From: Jaapia argillacea MUCL 33604
Lineage: Eukaryota > Basidiomycota > Agaricomycetes > Jaapiales > Jaapiaceae
Assembly: GCA_000697665.1 (NCBI GenBank)
Contig: KL197716.1
Span: forward strand, 487,880-551,879
Reading direction: 5' to 3'
Length of the DNA: 64,000 nt
The translations under genes were made by a program, and so were the position numbers. The notes beneath the pieces were generated by a model, which was not told the DNA's origin, made no database searches, and saw only the letters and a program-made list of their open reading frames with translations. The number at the start of each line of letters is the position of its first letter. Position 1 is the first letter of the stretch. Shown here piece after piece: positions 34,093 to 44,463 of this stretch.

Positions 34093-35618
34093 CTAAGTCG
34101 AGCCCAACTTGAAACGCAAAGCCAGCACCCTGCCGTAGGCCTTGTACAAGTCCGATGACGGAATGGAAGGTGAAAAGAGCTTGTTTAGACGCGTGAAATC
34201 CTCAATTTGAGCTTCAATGTCCTTCAACTCTTGGACATCCTCAGCTCGTTCCAATGGGATCTCCTTGATACGCTGGACTTCTAACCGAAGCTCGTAGATC
34301 ATGGTGTCTTTCTCGCTTCGAGAGTAGGGTCGGAGACTAGATTGGAATGTGAGCCAATGGAGGGTAAGTTGAGTCCAAGATGTAGGTGGGGAATGAGGGG
34401 ATTGGGGATGTTCCGGTGACTGAGCATTCAAGTTTTCAAGTTCGATGGAAGTAGAAGGAGATGTCGTATCGTGACCGTTCGAGGTTCCTCGTACGGCGCT
34501 ACCACGCGATGGAAGAGATTCCGAGATGCCGACGCTGTCTCCGGCTATGTCCTTCAAAGATTCCGGAGAGGCCGCGTTCACGACTTTCTCGACCTCAGAT
34601 CTCGGCATTGTTCTCAAGCCCTGCCGTCCAACATCCTGCCTCATCTGCGATATCTTGATCACCTCCTTCAGCCCAAGCCCTTCCCCCTCCTCGTCTGTCA
34701 AAGCACTAGCGCGTGCACAGACGGCCACATAAGCGTCCTTGAGCCAAGCGGGGATACCATATCGATTCCCCACGACGATTTTGTCGACGGGGGATGCCAA
34801 AGGGAATAGTTCACGAATCGCAAGAGTGCGAATTGTCTGAAAGGACCACTCGGTTGCGAGGGCAAGAATGGAAGTCCATTCTTCCACGGTGGAGGCAGTG
34901 TGCTCGGAAAAGTGACTAGACCAGAATCAGGAGTGGTCAGCAGGAGTACGTCGGGTTTTGATGATAGCCCCAGTCATCACCTGGGATATAAAACACCAAG
35001 GAAGCGTTCAAAATCCGCAATAGATATCCCTCCCAAATATACAGGATTGCGTTCTGAGGCTGGTCCATGGTTCGCCAAGAGAGTCCTGAAGAATTCGGAG
35101 TCCCGCTGGAAAAAGAAGGAGTGGACCCTGAACAGAGTATCCTCCACCTGCGAAACAATTCCATATAAATGCTGTGAACGCAGCACGACAAGGATGAGGA
35201 AGTGACCTACCTGAAAAACCACCATATCATCACGGAAGTAAAAGGCGTTATGCTTCTTCGCGAGAGGTCGTTGTTCTGGTTGGGGGGTAGGCGCTACTTC
35301 ATCCGCTTTCAGAGGGAGACCAGGAGGCGAAGTGACGGCTCCACTCTCAGCAGCGGACAGCAGAGTAAAGTTGCCATATCCTCCATTTCTCATCGTTCCT
35401 GACAGCGTTGCCTCATCCGAGTCTCCAATATCATCGAAATCGGTGATATCTGAGACGCTCAGAGAGGGCGACAACAGGTCTGAGAACGTGGCATCCTGGT
35501 TAGGTGCGACGGCCCCAGCCTGAGTCCCTTCCTCTCCTGTGCGTTCTCGCCTCAGCGCAAGCGGAGGGAGGCGACTTGGCGACGCCCCGATATCACTATT
35601 GGCATCCGCGATGTCCAT
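34093..35618 (-). CDS. BTB/POZ protein F
   Basis: Exons 35211-35618, 34981-35147 and 34093-34915 give 465 residues. The core is complete: 'KKHNAFYFRDDMVVFQ', 'VEDTLFRVHSFFFQRDSEFF', 'DFERFLGVLYPR', 'HFSEHTASTVEEWTSILALA', 'ASPVDKIVVGNRYGIPAWLK'. Exon 2 is 167 nt as in genes 1, 2, D and E, not 164 as in A-C. The C-terminus again carries a predicted coiled coil ('IYELRLEVQRIKEIPLERAE'). The start ATG at 35618 opens 'MDIADANSDIGASPSRLPPL'. It is the last member of the minus-strand array. Confidence 0.85.
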
Positions 35619-36267
35619 CAAGTGCTAGGTGGTGTGGGCAGCGTCGAGGGGGTGTTGTTGGAAGTAAAGCGCAGTTCAAGCAGGATCAAGCGCTCGAGGA
35701 TCATTTTATACAGCCCTTACGACACGCTGAGCATTGCAGTGCAGCAGCTGACGTTGTACCGTTTTGGATGCATGAAAGTCAACCTGTTGAAAGTTCGTTT
35801 GCGCCGGTTGGGGGCTTGCACCGCTTCCCCTCCATGGTAACCGACTTGAAGCAATAAAAACAATGGGCGAAACGAACCAGCGCTGCCAGTGATGAATCTG
35901 ATGATTAGAGGAGTGACGTGGATAACGCGTTACTTACAGCACGACTGTAATTATAACAGTCACATCGTAGATGTCCCAAACCTTTTTCAGTGGTCGATCT
36001 TGATTCTTAGGAGGCTACAGGCTGAGATTGATACAACTGCTGTGAAATGAATGTAGGAAGCATGGCGTAGTGTCATCAATGAGTCGTAACTATAACGGTA
36101 TGAGGAGAGCGAGATAATTGCGATGAAGGAGATTGGAATATGTAAGTAAGCAATGAAACGGAAAGTCGGAAGCGAAGCATGAGTAATCCAACAACGGGTA
36201 TCCATCTACATCACAGGGTGTAAATAAACATAACACTCTTGAAATACAGAGACTTTAGAAAACAATG
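35619..36267. other. intergenic spacer
   Basis: About 650 bases between the start of BTB-F and the stop codon of the arrestin-domain gene. AT-richer than its surroundings, with no exon, repeat or RNA gene that I can support. Confidence 0.5.
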
Positions 36268-39200
36268 TCAAGTCCCTTGTCCTTGATACTTCTTGATTAG
36301 ATCCCGTAACCTTGCCTGCCCAAAAGCGAGGTCTCCAGGAATCTTGGTAACACCAACGGCATCACTCTGCATCGTGGATTCAAGGACAGTAGGAGGGACT
36401 TTGATGGGCGATCTAGTTTTTCCAGACATGGGGGGTTTCACAAGGGAAGCGGTTGAGGAAAGAGTAGGTTTTGCTAGCGAGGAAGAGACCATGGCTGGAA
36501 CGGAAACCGACTTGATCATCTTGGCACGCCTAGCAGTCAAGTCTGCCAAAGATGGTAGCTCCGGCGATGGACTAGTTACTGCAGGCGAGCGGGAGTGAGA
36601 TGGTTTGGGTGGCTTCGGCGGTGGGGCGTCGAACCGAAGGGGTGAACCTATCTTCGTCTTGGGTTCCTGCGACGGTTGGACCAGAGGAGACGTCATCCGC
36701 CTTGGAGGTAGAACATCAAGGCTCTTCGGCTTCGGTGGAATAGGTGGTTTCACACCAGGACTGCCCTGTTTCACCGGTTTCAATGCTTCAGCTTTCGCGA
36801 GCTGACGCTCCAAAACATCATTTGAAGGACCCGCAGATGCCCAGATGGCCGTAACGGATGCAACTTTCCCTCCTCGACCGCCTCGAGCAGAACGAACATC
36901 ATACTTGACATGAGAGTCAAGCGGAGGTGGCCACTGCACAGGCAGCTTGGGCGGAGACTTGAGAACGGGGGTCTTGTTTACGGATTGGGATGGTGAAGTC
37001 GCCTTGGCTTTGTCGGCATCTTTATCGATAGGTTTCGACTCTGTCGACGGCGAAGCAGGAATCTCGTGGTTAGGGGGAGCACTACGTTGCTCTACGTTCC
37101 GAGGAGTCTGTCGTATCCGTGAAGCTCTGAATGTTGCGATAGGCATAAAACCAGAGGATCTAGGATTTGGTGCCGCATCAACGTCCTGCTGGGCCGTGTG
37201 CGCGGGAGGCTGTTCTTCAGGGGAGACGTCATTATGAGAGAAAGCTAGCTGGTGCAAAGGAGACTTCCGACTCTCCATCTGCTCTTCAGCGAGAACGTCC
37301 TGTCTCAGCGCCTCTAGTTGCTGCTGAGCTTCCATAGGCGCATCACCATGTCCGATGTCTGGCGTCGTAGGAGGTGGTGTGTGGACAGTCGGGGGTGGAA
37401 CGTCTGGATCGATCCTCCCCAGCCATTCGGCCACTCTGCCTTTTGCAGCTTTCCGTAACCTGAAGGCTTCGACGTCCTTTCCGTTCCTACCAGCTTTCTG
37501 CTTTCCACCACTCCTTCTCTCTTTCTCTTCGCTTCTCCGAATTTTCTCTTCGCTCTTTCTGGTCTTCTCCTCGCTCCTTCTGGCCTTCTCCTCGCTCTTC
37601 CTAGCCTTCTCCCCGCTCTTCCTGGTATTCTCCTCTTCTTTCCTAGCTATCTCTTCACTAGCCCTCGCTTTCTCCGCGCTCTTCCGTCTCTCCTCGCTCC
37701 TCCTTCCTCTCTCCCTCCCAGGGTCCCCTTCCAGGTCAAAAACATCCAACGAATCTCGCCTTCTCGACATCTCCTTCCTCATTTCCTCCAATCCATCATC
37801 CTCAACCCGACTCCTCGTCCTACTCCTCGACCTCTGCGTAGTCCTCTCATCCACCGAACCCACATCCGCACCCAGACCATCCAGACCATCCCCATCCCCA
37901 TCAACTCCAGGTAACGTCAAACTCGAAATCGCACTATCATTCAAGTTATCCAACCCATCACTCTGTGTCTTCTTGGATGGTATAGGTATGGCCATACCCA
38001 TACTCATACCCAACACCTCCCTCACATCCACCTTCTTATCATCCTTATCCACTTTTCTCGTACCGACTTCAGCCAATAACCTCCTCTCGAGAATATCCAA
38101 TCCACTCTCGTTCTTCGAGTTCATAACAAGTGGTCCGTTCCGAGTACCTCGACCAGGACAAAGAGCAGTCAACGTGGGCGTAGGCGGTGTTTGTTCTGCC
38201 GACAAGGGGGGGGAGAGGGCAGAAAAAACTTCATCTACTCTCCTTCTCCTACTCGCAGCCAAAGCGCCAAACACTCCTTTCCCACTCGGCACGGGCGGTC
38301 CAGGTAAGGTCTTGTCCATATTCGCCACCTCTCCCTGTTTGGTAGTGATGGGCTCCCGAGGAATATCACCCGACATGTCGGTGTTCCATTGATCGACTTC
38401 AGCAGCCATCGCCTCTAGATACCCCACTCTATCACTCTTCGTGAGAGACAACTGGGTGAAAGGGTCGATGGTAACAGTATGTTTGGGCGAGGGCATGGGA
38501 CGGGGACACATTATCTCCGTCGGTGAAGTCGACATTGCCGTCAACCGATTGGGATTTTGAGTAGATGAGTGATGGGCTGGGATCGGCGCCAGGGATGGTT
38601 GCGGTTGTGGTGGGGCAGGGGCTTGAGTGGAAGATGCGGGCGGAGGTAACGGGAACCGATGTGATTGAGGGGAGACAGATCGATGTCTGGACGTCAGCCG
38701 CAAATGATGGGATATCCTCGACGCTCGTTCTCCTTTGCCCTCCTCCGGCTCCACCGGCATGTTCTGATACCGATGAGAATTTGCATTGCTGTGGAGGGGT
38801 ATGAGCGGGGGCGGTTGAGTCGACGTGACCGGCAGGCCAGATGGTAAAAACGAGTTGATGGGATGTGAATGGGAAGGAAAGGGTTCAGCACTTGATGGTC
38901 GAGGCGGCATAGCAAATGGCGGAGGAGACATGACTGGTGGGGGGAAGTAGTATGGTTGATGGTGGCCGGGAAGCGGTGGCGACATGTATGCATATGGTAG
39001 TGGAGTCTGACTCGGGGGTGGAGGGAACCACATAGGTGTTTGTTCGTAGTAGGGATTCAGGGGTGGGGACATTGGTAAGGGTGGATAGCCATATGGATTG
39101 TGTATGGGGTCCATGAGAGGTGCGGGTGATCTCGTAGGCTGGGGAGGGGGGTCGAGGAGAGAGTAGTCATAAGGAAGTGCGTAAGGGTCTGGGTAAGGGT

Positions 39201-40415
39201 CCCCGTCCGGAAGTGAGGGGAGAGTTGAAGGATGATAGATGGTAACAGGTAGCTCGAGAAGGATATCTTTACTAGAAATCCAATGAGCTCGCAATAGATC
39301 TGACAAATCCATAAGGCGGAGCGACGTACTTTCCAATTCCCATACTCATCTTCACACATATCGTACATCGAACTTCAAACAACGCCTCCGAGATTCTGTC
39401 TGATTCCGGTTCGTCTTCTCTGAGCCCTCCTTTCACCCCTATGGCATTTTTCGGGACCTCAAAAACAAGGCTCGCAATGCCCTCGGTGCCAGGTTGAGCT
39501 ATGTACTCTGGCCCACGAAAAGCGACCGTCGTGAGTGTGTCAGAGATCTGTAGCGGAGGTTTTTCTTCGTTTGGGATCTTGGGTAGATGAAGGTGTCGAG
39601 TGAGAGTTATCGATAATCCAGAATTCTGAGGTCCAGGATATCGGTGAGTTCAGAGTATATGCGCTTCGATAACTGATGAGGAAATACCTTCTTGGTCGAG
39701 TGATTCTTGACTTGTAACTCGACGCACGCACTCCGACCAGCAACAACTACCCCACCAGCGACCCTCCCTTGGACCCAAATCTTTCCATGCTCACCAACGA
39801 CCACTGCCTCTGGTGCCACTCGCACTGGATCATCCTCAAAACCCTCCACAACTTCAACCTCCTTTCTATCAGTGACAAGTCGCTTCTCTCCCTTCCAAGC
39901 CACTCCGACAGTGGCTCGGACTTCGTAGCGAAGCCTCGCGAGACCTGAGCCGAAATTTAGAGATGAGGGACAGGAGAATGGTAGGGGGATTCGGAAGAGG
40001 AAGGTGGTTTGGCCGCGTCTGGCGGGGTGATAATGTGCTGGTAGGGGTGGCTCTCCTGGATATGGATGTGCGAGGACTGCGTTGGATGGAGGGAGACCTT
40101 CGCCTTGGAATCGCCTCCGAGAATGTAAGAAGGTAGATGTTGCAGAATGGTCCCTGGAAGTAAGCTCTTCAATATCAAGTCAGTCTTTGTGATCGATGAG
40201 CTGGTAGATTAGGTTGTATGAGACATACCTTCGATCCCGAATAACTCTACCATCATAACACCAAGCCCTAACCCTTTGTCGGCTCGACATTCCAATTCCA
40301 GTTTACCAGATACAGCGTCTCCCGCTTGGAATAGAGGATCCGAGAGCGTCAAGGAGACTTTGACTTTGGAATGGTGAGGAGAGGCATTCATCGGTTCCGG
40401 CCTCGTGTGCACCAT
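36268..40415 (-). CDS. arrestin-domain protein with long disordered tail
   Basis: Four exons (40229-40415, 39688-40166, 39330-39625, 36268-39271) give 1,321 residues. Residues about 10-160 form an arrestin-N-like beta-sandwich ('KVKVSLTLSDPLFQAGDAVS', 'GKLELECRADKGLGLGVMMV', 'QTTFLFRIPLPFSCPSSLNF'), and about 170-335 an arrestin-C-like half ('ACVELQVKNHSTKK', 'SGLSITLTRHLHLPKIP', 'LLELPVTIYHPSTLPSLP'). Fungal alpha-arrestins recruit ubiquitin ligases to membrane transporters. The remaining 980 residues are disordered: a Pro/Tyr-rich part, an Arg/Lys/Glu/Ser heptad-like repeat (about residues 845-912, 'RKSEEKARRSEEKTRKSEEK'), Pro-rich SH3-ligand-like stretches and a conserved-looking end 'GDLAFGQARLRDLIKKYQGQ'. 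I saw no canonical PPxY or LPxY motif. The intron before 'KDILLELP' joins what would otherwise look like two genes. Confidence 0.85.
37500..37700 (-). repeat. 21-bp coding repeat, Ser-Glu-Glu-Lys heptads
   Basis: Imperfect 21-bp tandem units inside the arrestin-domain gene encode seven-residue repeats of the type SEEK-x-R-(K/R). They give a highly charged, probably extended single helix in the tail. Confidence 0.7.
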
Positions 40416-41236
40416 GATGGTCGATATGAAAGATGATAGGGTCAATCACACCGTATATTAGACGAGCGAGGCTCTGGAAATAAGATATCACGGAAAGATG
40501 ATAGCAGGTGCAGAAACCAGGCGGTTGTAAGTCCAAGGGGTTCGGTGAGTATAGGGGTGCAGGTGTCTTGTAAGTTTCGGAGTAGCGCACAGCGTGACCG
40601 GAGACAATTATAGATTGTATTCCTGTCGTCGAATGTGAGCCTAGCCAAGCCCAAGAGTTGCGAAGGTACAAAGCATAGGCTTCGAGCACAATCCGAGGCT
40701 TGCAGGTCTTCGAGCACGATGATGATGGGGCGCTGGAGCCACACAGCCGCCACAACTATCGTCAAGTTCCAAAAAGGAAATGCCGTCGGCAATTTTTTGT
40801 TTTGTCCAAGTCCAACTGCCCTCTTTCCACCTCCATCGTCGAACCCGGCTGAAGCTTCAGTGTTTATGCTTCGTCCTCCATGGTTCTTGGATGTGGCTCG
40901 TGGAGAAGCTGCTGACCCTCTCGAGATGAAATCCTGGCAATGAGAACCCATCTCGTTGAAATTCGATGCTGGAATGGGTTTGGGTGCCTTTATCAAACCG
41001 TCACCGAGAATGCTCCAAATCGCTCACACCACCTCTGTTATCGTCACCTTGGCCACTTGCTAGGTCTATTTCTTGTCTACGACATCACTTCTCTGTGCTT
41101 CTTCGGCCCGCTTTATCATCCCGTTGAGAGTAGATAAGCCCAACATCCTCGAGGGCTCAGGCTCTTGAGCCAGAGGCTGCATTCTGTCCTTCTCGCACCA
41201 AGTATACTGAGCTTTCCTGAACCAAAGTATTGAAAC
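40416..41236. other. divergent intergenic region
   Basis: About 820 bases between the divergent starts of the arrestin-domain gene (minus) and the formamidase (plus). Open frames on both strands here lack splice-consistent continuation and any recognisable family, so I treat the region as promoter DNA for both neighbours. Confidence 0.45.
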
Positions 41237-43872
41237 ATGGCAACAAGAGCGAACTCGATCCCGATTCCCACTCTTGTTTCGGTAAGTCGATGTCAGCATG
41301 TTAACGCTTCTCCCTCGGGCTTCTAAACTGTTATCCCCCAGGTCGATCCATTCATGTATGATCATCCACCTTCCGGGTCGCCTCGCAACCGTTGAGCGTT
41401 GATCCACTTCTGCGTTACAGTCCTGCCGATCAACAAAAGGGATTGCACAACCGTTGGCAGTCAGTCCTGTCACAGAGTACCAGTATCTATGCAGCTATCT
41501 TGACCGTTTTATGCCAGCCCGGATATCCCTCCCGTCGCAACCGTCAAGCCAGGAGAGGTACGTATCGGTACCCTCGTCTTCTCCCACTACCAAATAACTA
41601 ATCCGTACCTTAGTCTTTCAAGATCGAGTGTGTTGGTGAGTCCTGCTCCCCATATCACCCACCCGACAACACAAATTTCATCCATGTACAGACTGGACGG
41701 GCGCACAGATTGGCAACAACGATTGTAAGTATTTTCGATTACAGCCCTCGACCTAATCTAATCTTTTCCGTAGGCAGCGATGATCTCAAAGATGTGGACC
41801 TCACGCGAGTTCATAACCTTTCGGGCCCAATTGCTGTGGAAGGAGCCGAGCCCGGCGATTGCTTGGTTGTCGACATCTTGGATGGTGTGTGATCTCTCGC
41901 TTCGCTTCTGGTATTCGAAAGGATGTTGAGGATGATTACCATGGTTCAGTCACACCTTTTGACAAGATGCCCTGGGGATACACCGTAAGTTTCATTCCCG
42001 AGAATCACTCCGATCAGTTATTGATCGATTGTTTCAGGGTATCTTCGAGTTGGAGAACGGCGGTGGTCTCTTCGGTATGGAGAGATGACTATATGCGTAC
42101 TAGGTTTCATCTATTGACACATTCCACCAGCCCGCGAGTTCAACAGCAAAGCTTGCAAGGCGATCTGGGATTTCAAAGGTCCTCCCCCCCACTCTCTCCC
42201 TTTCTCCCCCGTTCCTCACACACTCTTTCGTTCAGGCATCTACGCAACCTCCCGCCACATCCCCGGCGTCCGTTTCGCCGGTGTCTCCCACCCTGGTCTA
42301 ATCGGAACAGCCCCCTCCCAAGAACTCCTCGACACCTGGAACAAACGCGAAGGCGAGCTCATCGCCGCACATGTAAACTCTGTTCCACCTGTTGCGTTCC
42401 CGCCCGAACCAATAGGTGCGTATGTGGGGCAGGAGTTGAGCCCTAGTGTTCGGGAAAAGGTTTATAAGGAGGGTGCGAGGACTATTCCGGGAAGAGAACA
42501 TGGAGGGAATTGTGATGTGAGTCGATTTCCATATTTCCATTGTTTGATGGTATTGAGCTCATTGGTCATTGATGGGTTCAGATCAAGAATTTGTCGAGGT
42601 AGGCCAACCTCGATTCTTTGCGCTTTTGGAGGTTTGCTAAGAGGTGGGATAGGGGTTCTCGATGCTACTTCCCCGTTTTCGTCAAAGGTGCAAACTTCTC
42701 AGTTGGAGATTTGCACTTCTCACAAGGAGATGTAAGTATCCCACTGCTATCTCTCGCGTTGTCACTGCTGACCTCTGCTAACAGGGCGAAGTAAGTCTCC
42801 CAACAAGAGCTGACAACTCCGTTTGACTGACTGTGAACTACGAACGCAGCTATCCTTCTGCGGAGCCATCGAGATGGTTTGCCTTTACCCCATACTTTCA
42901 AGCGACAATAGCGATTAATCTGAAGGCGTGATCCGCAGGCTGGAATCATTACATTCAGCACCTCCATTATCAAAGGCGGAGTGGAGAAGTTCGCTATGAA
43001 GCAGCCAATGTTCTTAGTGCGTTATATCAGCCCGCAAATTGTTCGGCGAGCTCACACGCAGACTTCGACTTCATAGCCCTCTCCCATCGACCCTCTGTAT
43101 TCCTCCAAGGTAACCCTATTCCTACGTTTTTTCAGTGAAATTCGGCTCATTTTTTCGCTAGCTTATTTTCGAAGGTATCAGCGTCGACTACCGTACGTAA
43201 ACTTCCCTCAACTCATGTGCATCCGTCTGATGATATACTCCAGATGGTGACGGAAAGCAATACAACATGGATGCGTAAGCTCTCCTCTCACCTTCCGAGT
43301 CAAACTCGGATAGTAATCTGGTACGCGAACAGCACCGTCGCGTACAAGCAAGCTGCTTTGAATGCAATCGCGTATCTCCAGAAGGTGAGGGTGTCTGCTG
43401 TTCTCATTTGAATTATTTGTGACTTTGTTGTTCGTTTTCTAGATTGGTTACAGTACGTTGTCCCTATCATCTGTTCTTCTCTAAACTGATGTCTGTCTCA
43501 GCTCGAGAGCAAGCTTGTGAGTTCAAAATCGTCGCCTGTGGTCCGCTTATGGACATGTTTCCCTCGTAGATCTTCTCCTCTCCGCCGCTCCTATCGAGAG
43601 TCATGTCGGCGCAGTCGTTGTTCGTATTTTTCTTTAATACTGGCTCGATGTATACACTAAAGGAATTGTTCTAGGATTCCCCGAACGCTTGCGTAACGTT
43701 GGCCCTGCCACTTGGGATTTTTGAACATGTAAATGAAACCACATCGTCTCGTCTGTGCAAGCAACTGACACTGATCGACGGCTCTCCTTTGAAGGATATC
43801 TTGCCGAAGGAGGAGGGCCTCACGAAGAAGGACTTTGGACAGGCTGCCATTAGGTCCGATGGAGTTATCTAA
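41237..43872 (+). CDS. formamidase (FmdA/AmdA family), 25 exons
   Basis: Hand-splicing gives 25 exons from 41237-41281 to 43795-43872, total 1,287 nt and 428 residues, with every phase consistent. Formamidase hydrolyses formamide to formate and ammonia and is often nitrogen-regulated. Diagnostic blocks in order: 'GLHNRWHPDIPPVATVKPGE', 'DWTGAQIGNND', 'DVDLTRVHNLSGPIAVEGAE', 'KAIWDFKGIYATSRHIPGVR', 'GREHGGNCDIKNLSRGSR', 'NFSVGDLHFSQGDGELSFCG', 'LIFEGISVD', 'ATVAYKQAALNAIAYLQKIG', 'AAPIESHVGAVVDSPNACVT', 'DILPKEEGLTKKDFG'. Exon 14 (42785-42790) is 6 nt (Gly-Glu) and exon 21 (43443-43452) is 10 nt. The second intron (41377-41420, 44 nt) is unusually short with a weak donor; if it is not removed the N-terminus is frameshifted. 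A truncated copy lies at 55196-56820. Confidence 0.85.
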
Positions 43873-44463
43873 AGGAGGAACGAGATCTGAACTGGTACGG
43901 ATGCCTCAGTCTGTCTTATAAGTGGCTGACCTATCGTTATGTTACCAGGATGGGTTCGAGAAGAAGTAACTCTGTCGTACACATTGGAAGGTAGTGACGA
44001 TGCATGTACAGTAGTAGTTCGATTGGAATGCAGCATGAAATGTCTTCGCTATACCCGGTGACTTCTGTTGAATCTCCTTCGTTTCATTAATGGAGCACCC
44101 AGGTGCCATAGAAGAAATTAGGAGTGGAGAGGAGTCCGTCTGACTTGAAGAGGGTGTCTATACAGAAGGAGCGAAATCCGACGACGAGCGAGCTGAGGGA
44201 GTGGATCGAAGTACCACAAACTGAACGCCGAACGAACGGGGCGAGGCCTATTAAGACAGCGATTCATGGATGTCAATGAACTAAATGCCACGAGCAGATA
44301 TCTGCCGAGTTGAGTGCTAGTAAGCTTGGACGTGATATTTACGCACAAATAGACGTTACGAGGAGGAGTTGGAAATTCTGACTCGGAGGGTAGAGTACCA
44401 TTATTTGCTAAACAACATTATAGAGCCTTCGCCAGTCCGACAAGGAAGGGGGTTATGCCCAAA
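43873..44463. other. intergenic, shared with second cluster copy
   Basis: 3' flanks of the formamidase (plus) and of the ULD gene (minus). The first 250 bases or so are clearly repeated after the formamidase pseudogene at 56821-57240, showing that the duplication included the 3' region. No exon is supported. Confidence 0.55.

Noticed and set aside
37355-38392. 345-codon plus-strand open frame
   Set aside because: It is antisense to the arrestin-domain gene tail; the Leu/Ser-rich translation is the mirror of the charged SEEK repeat. No splice or start evidence.
36268-39336. A separate 1,022-residue gene starting near 39336
   Set aside because: The apparent start lies in another frame of the preceding arrestin exon; a 58-nt intron (39272-39329) joins this exon to the arrestin domains with correct phase and yields 'KDILLELPVTIYHP'.
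40442-40996. 184-codon minus-strand open frame upstream of the arrestin gene
   Set aside because: Low-complexity composition without family resemblance, overlapped by another plus-strand frame, and located in the divergent promoter interval.
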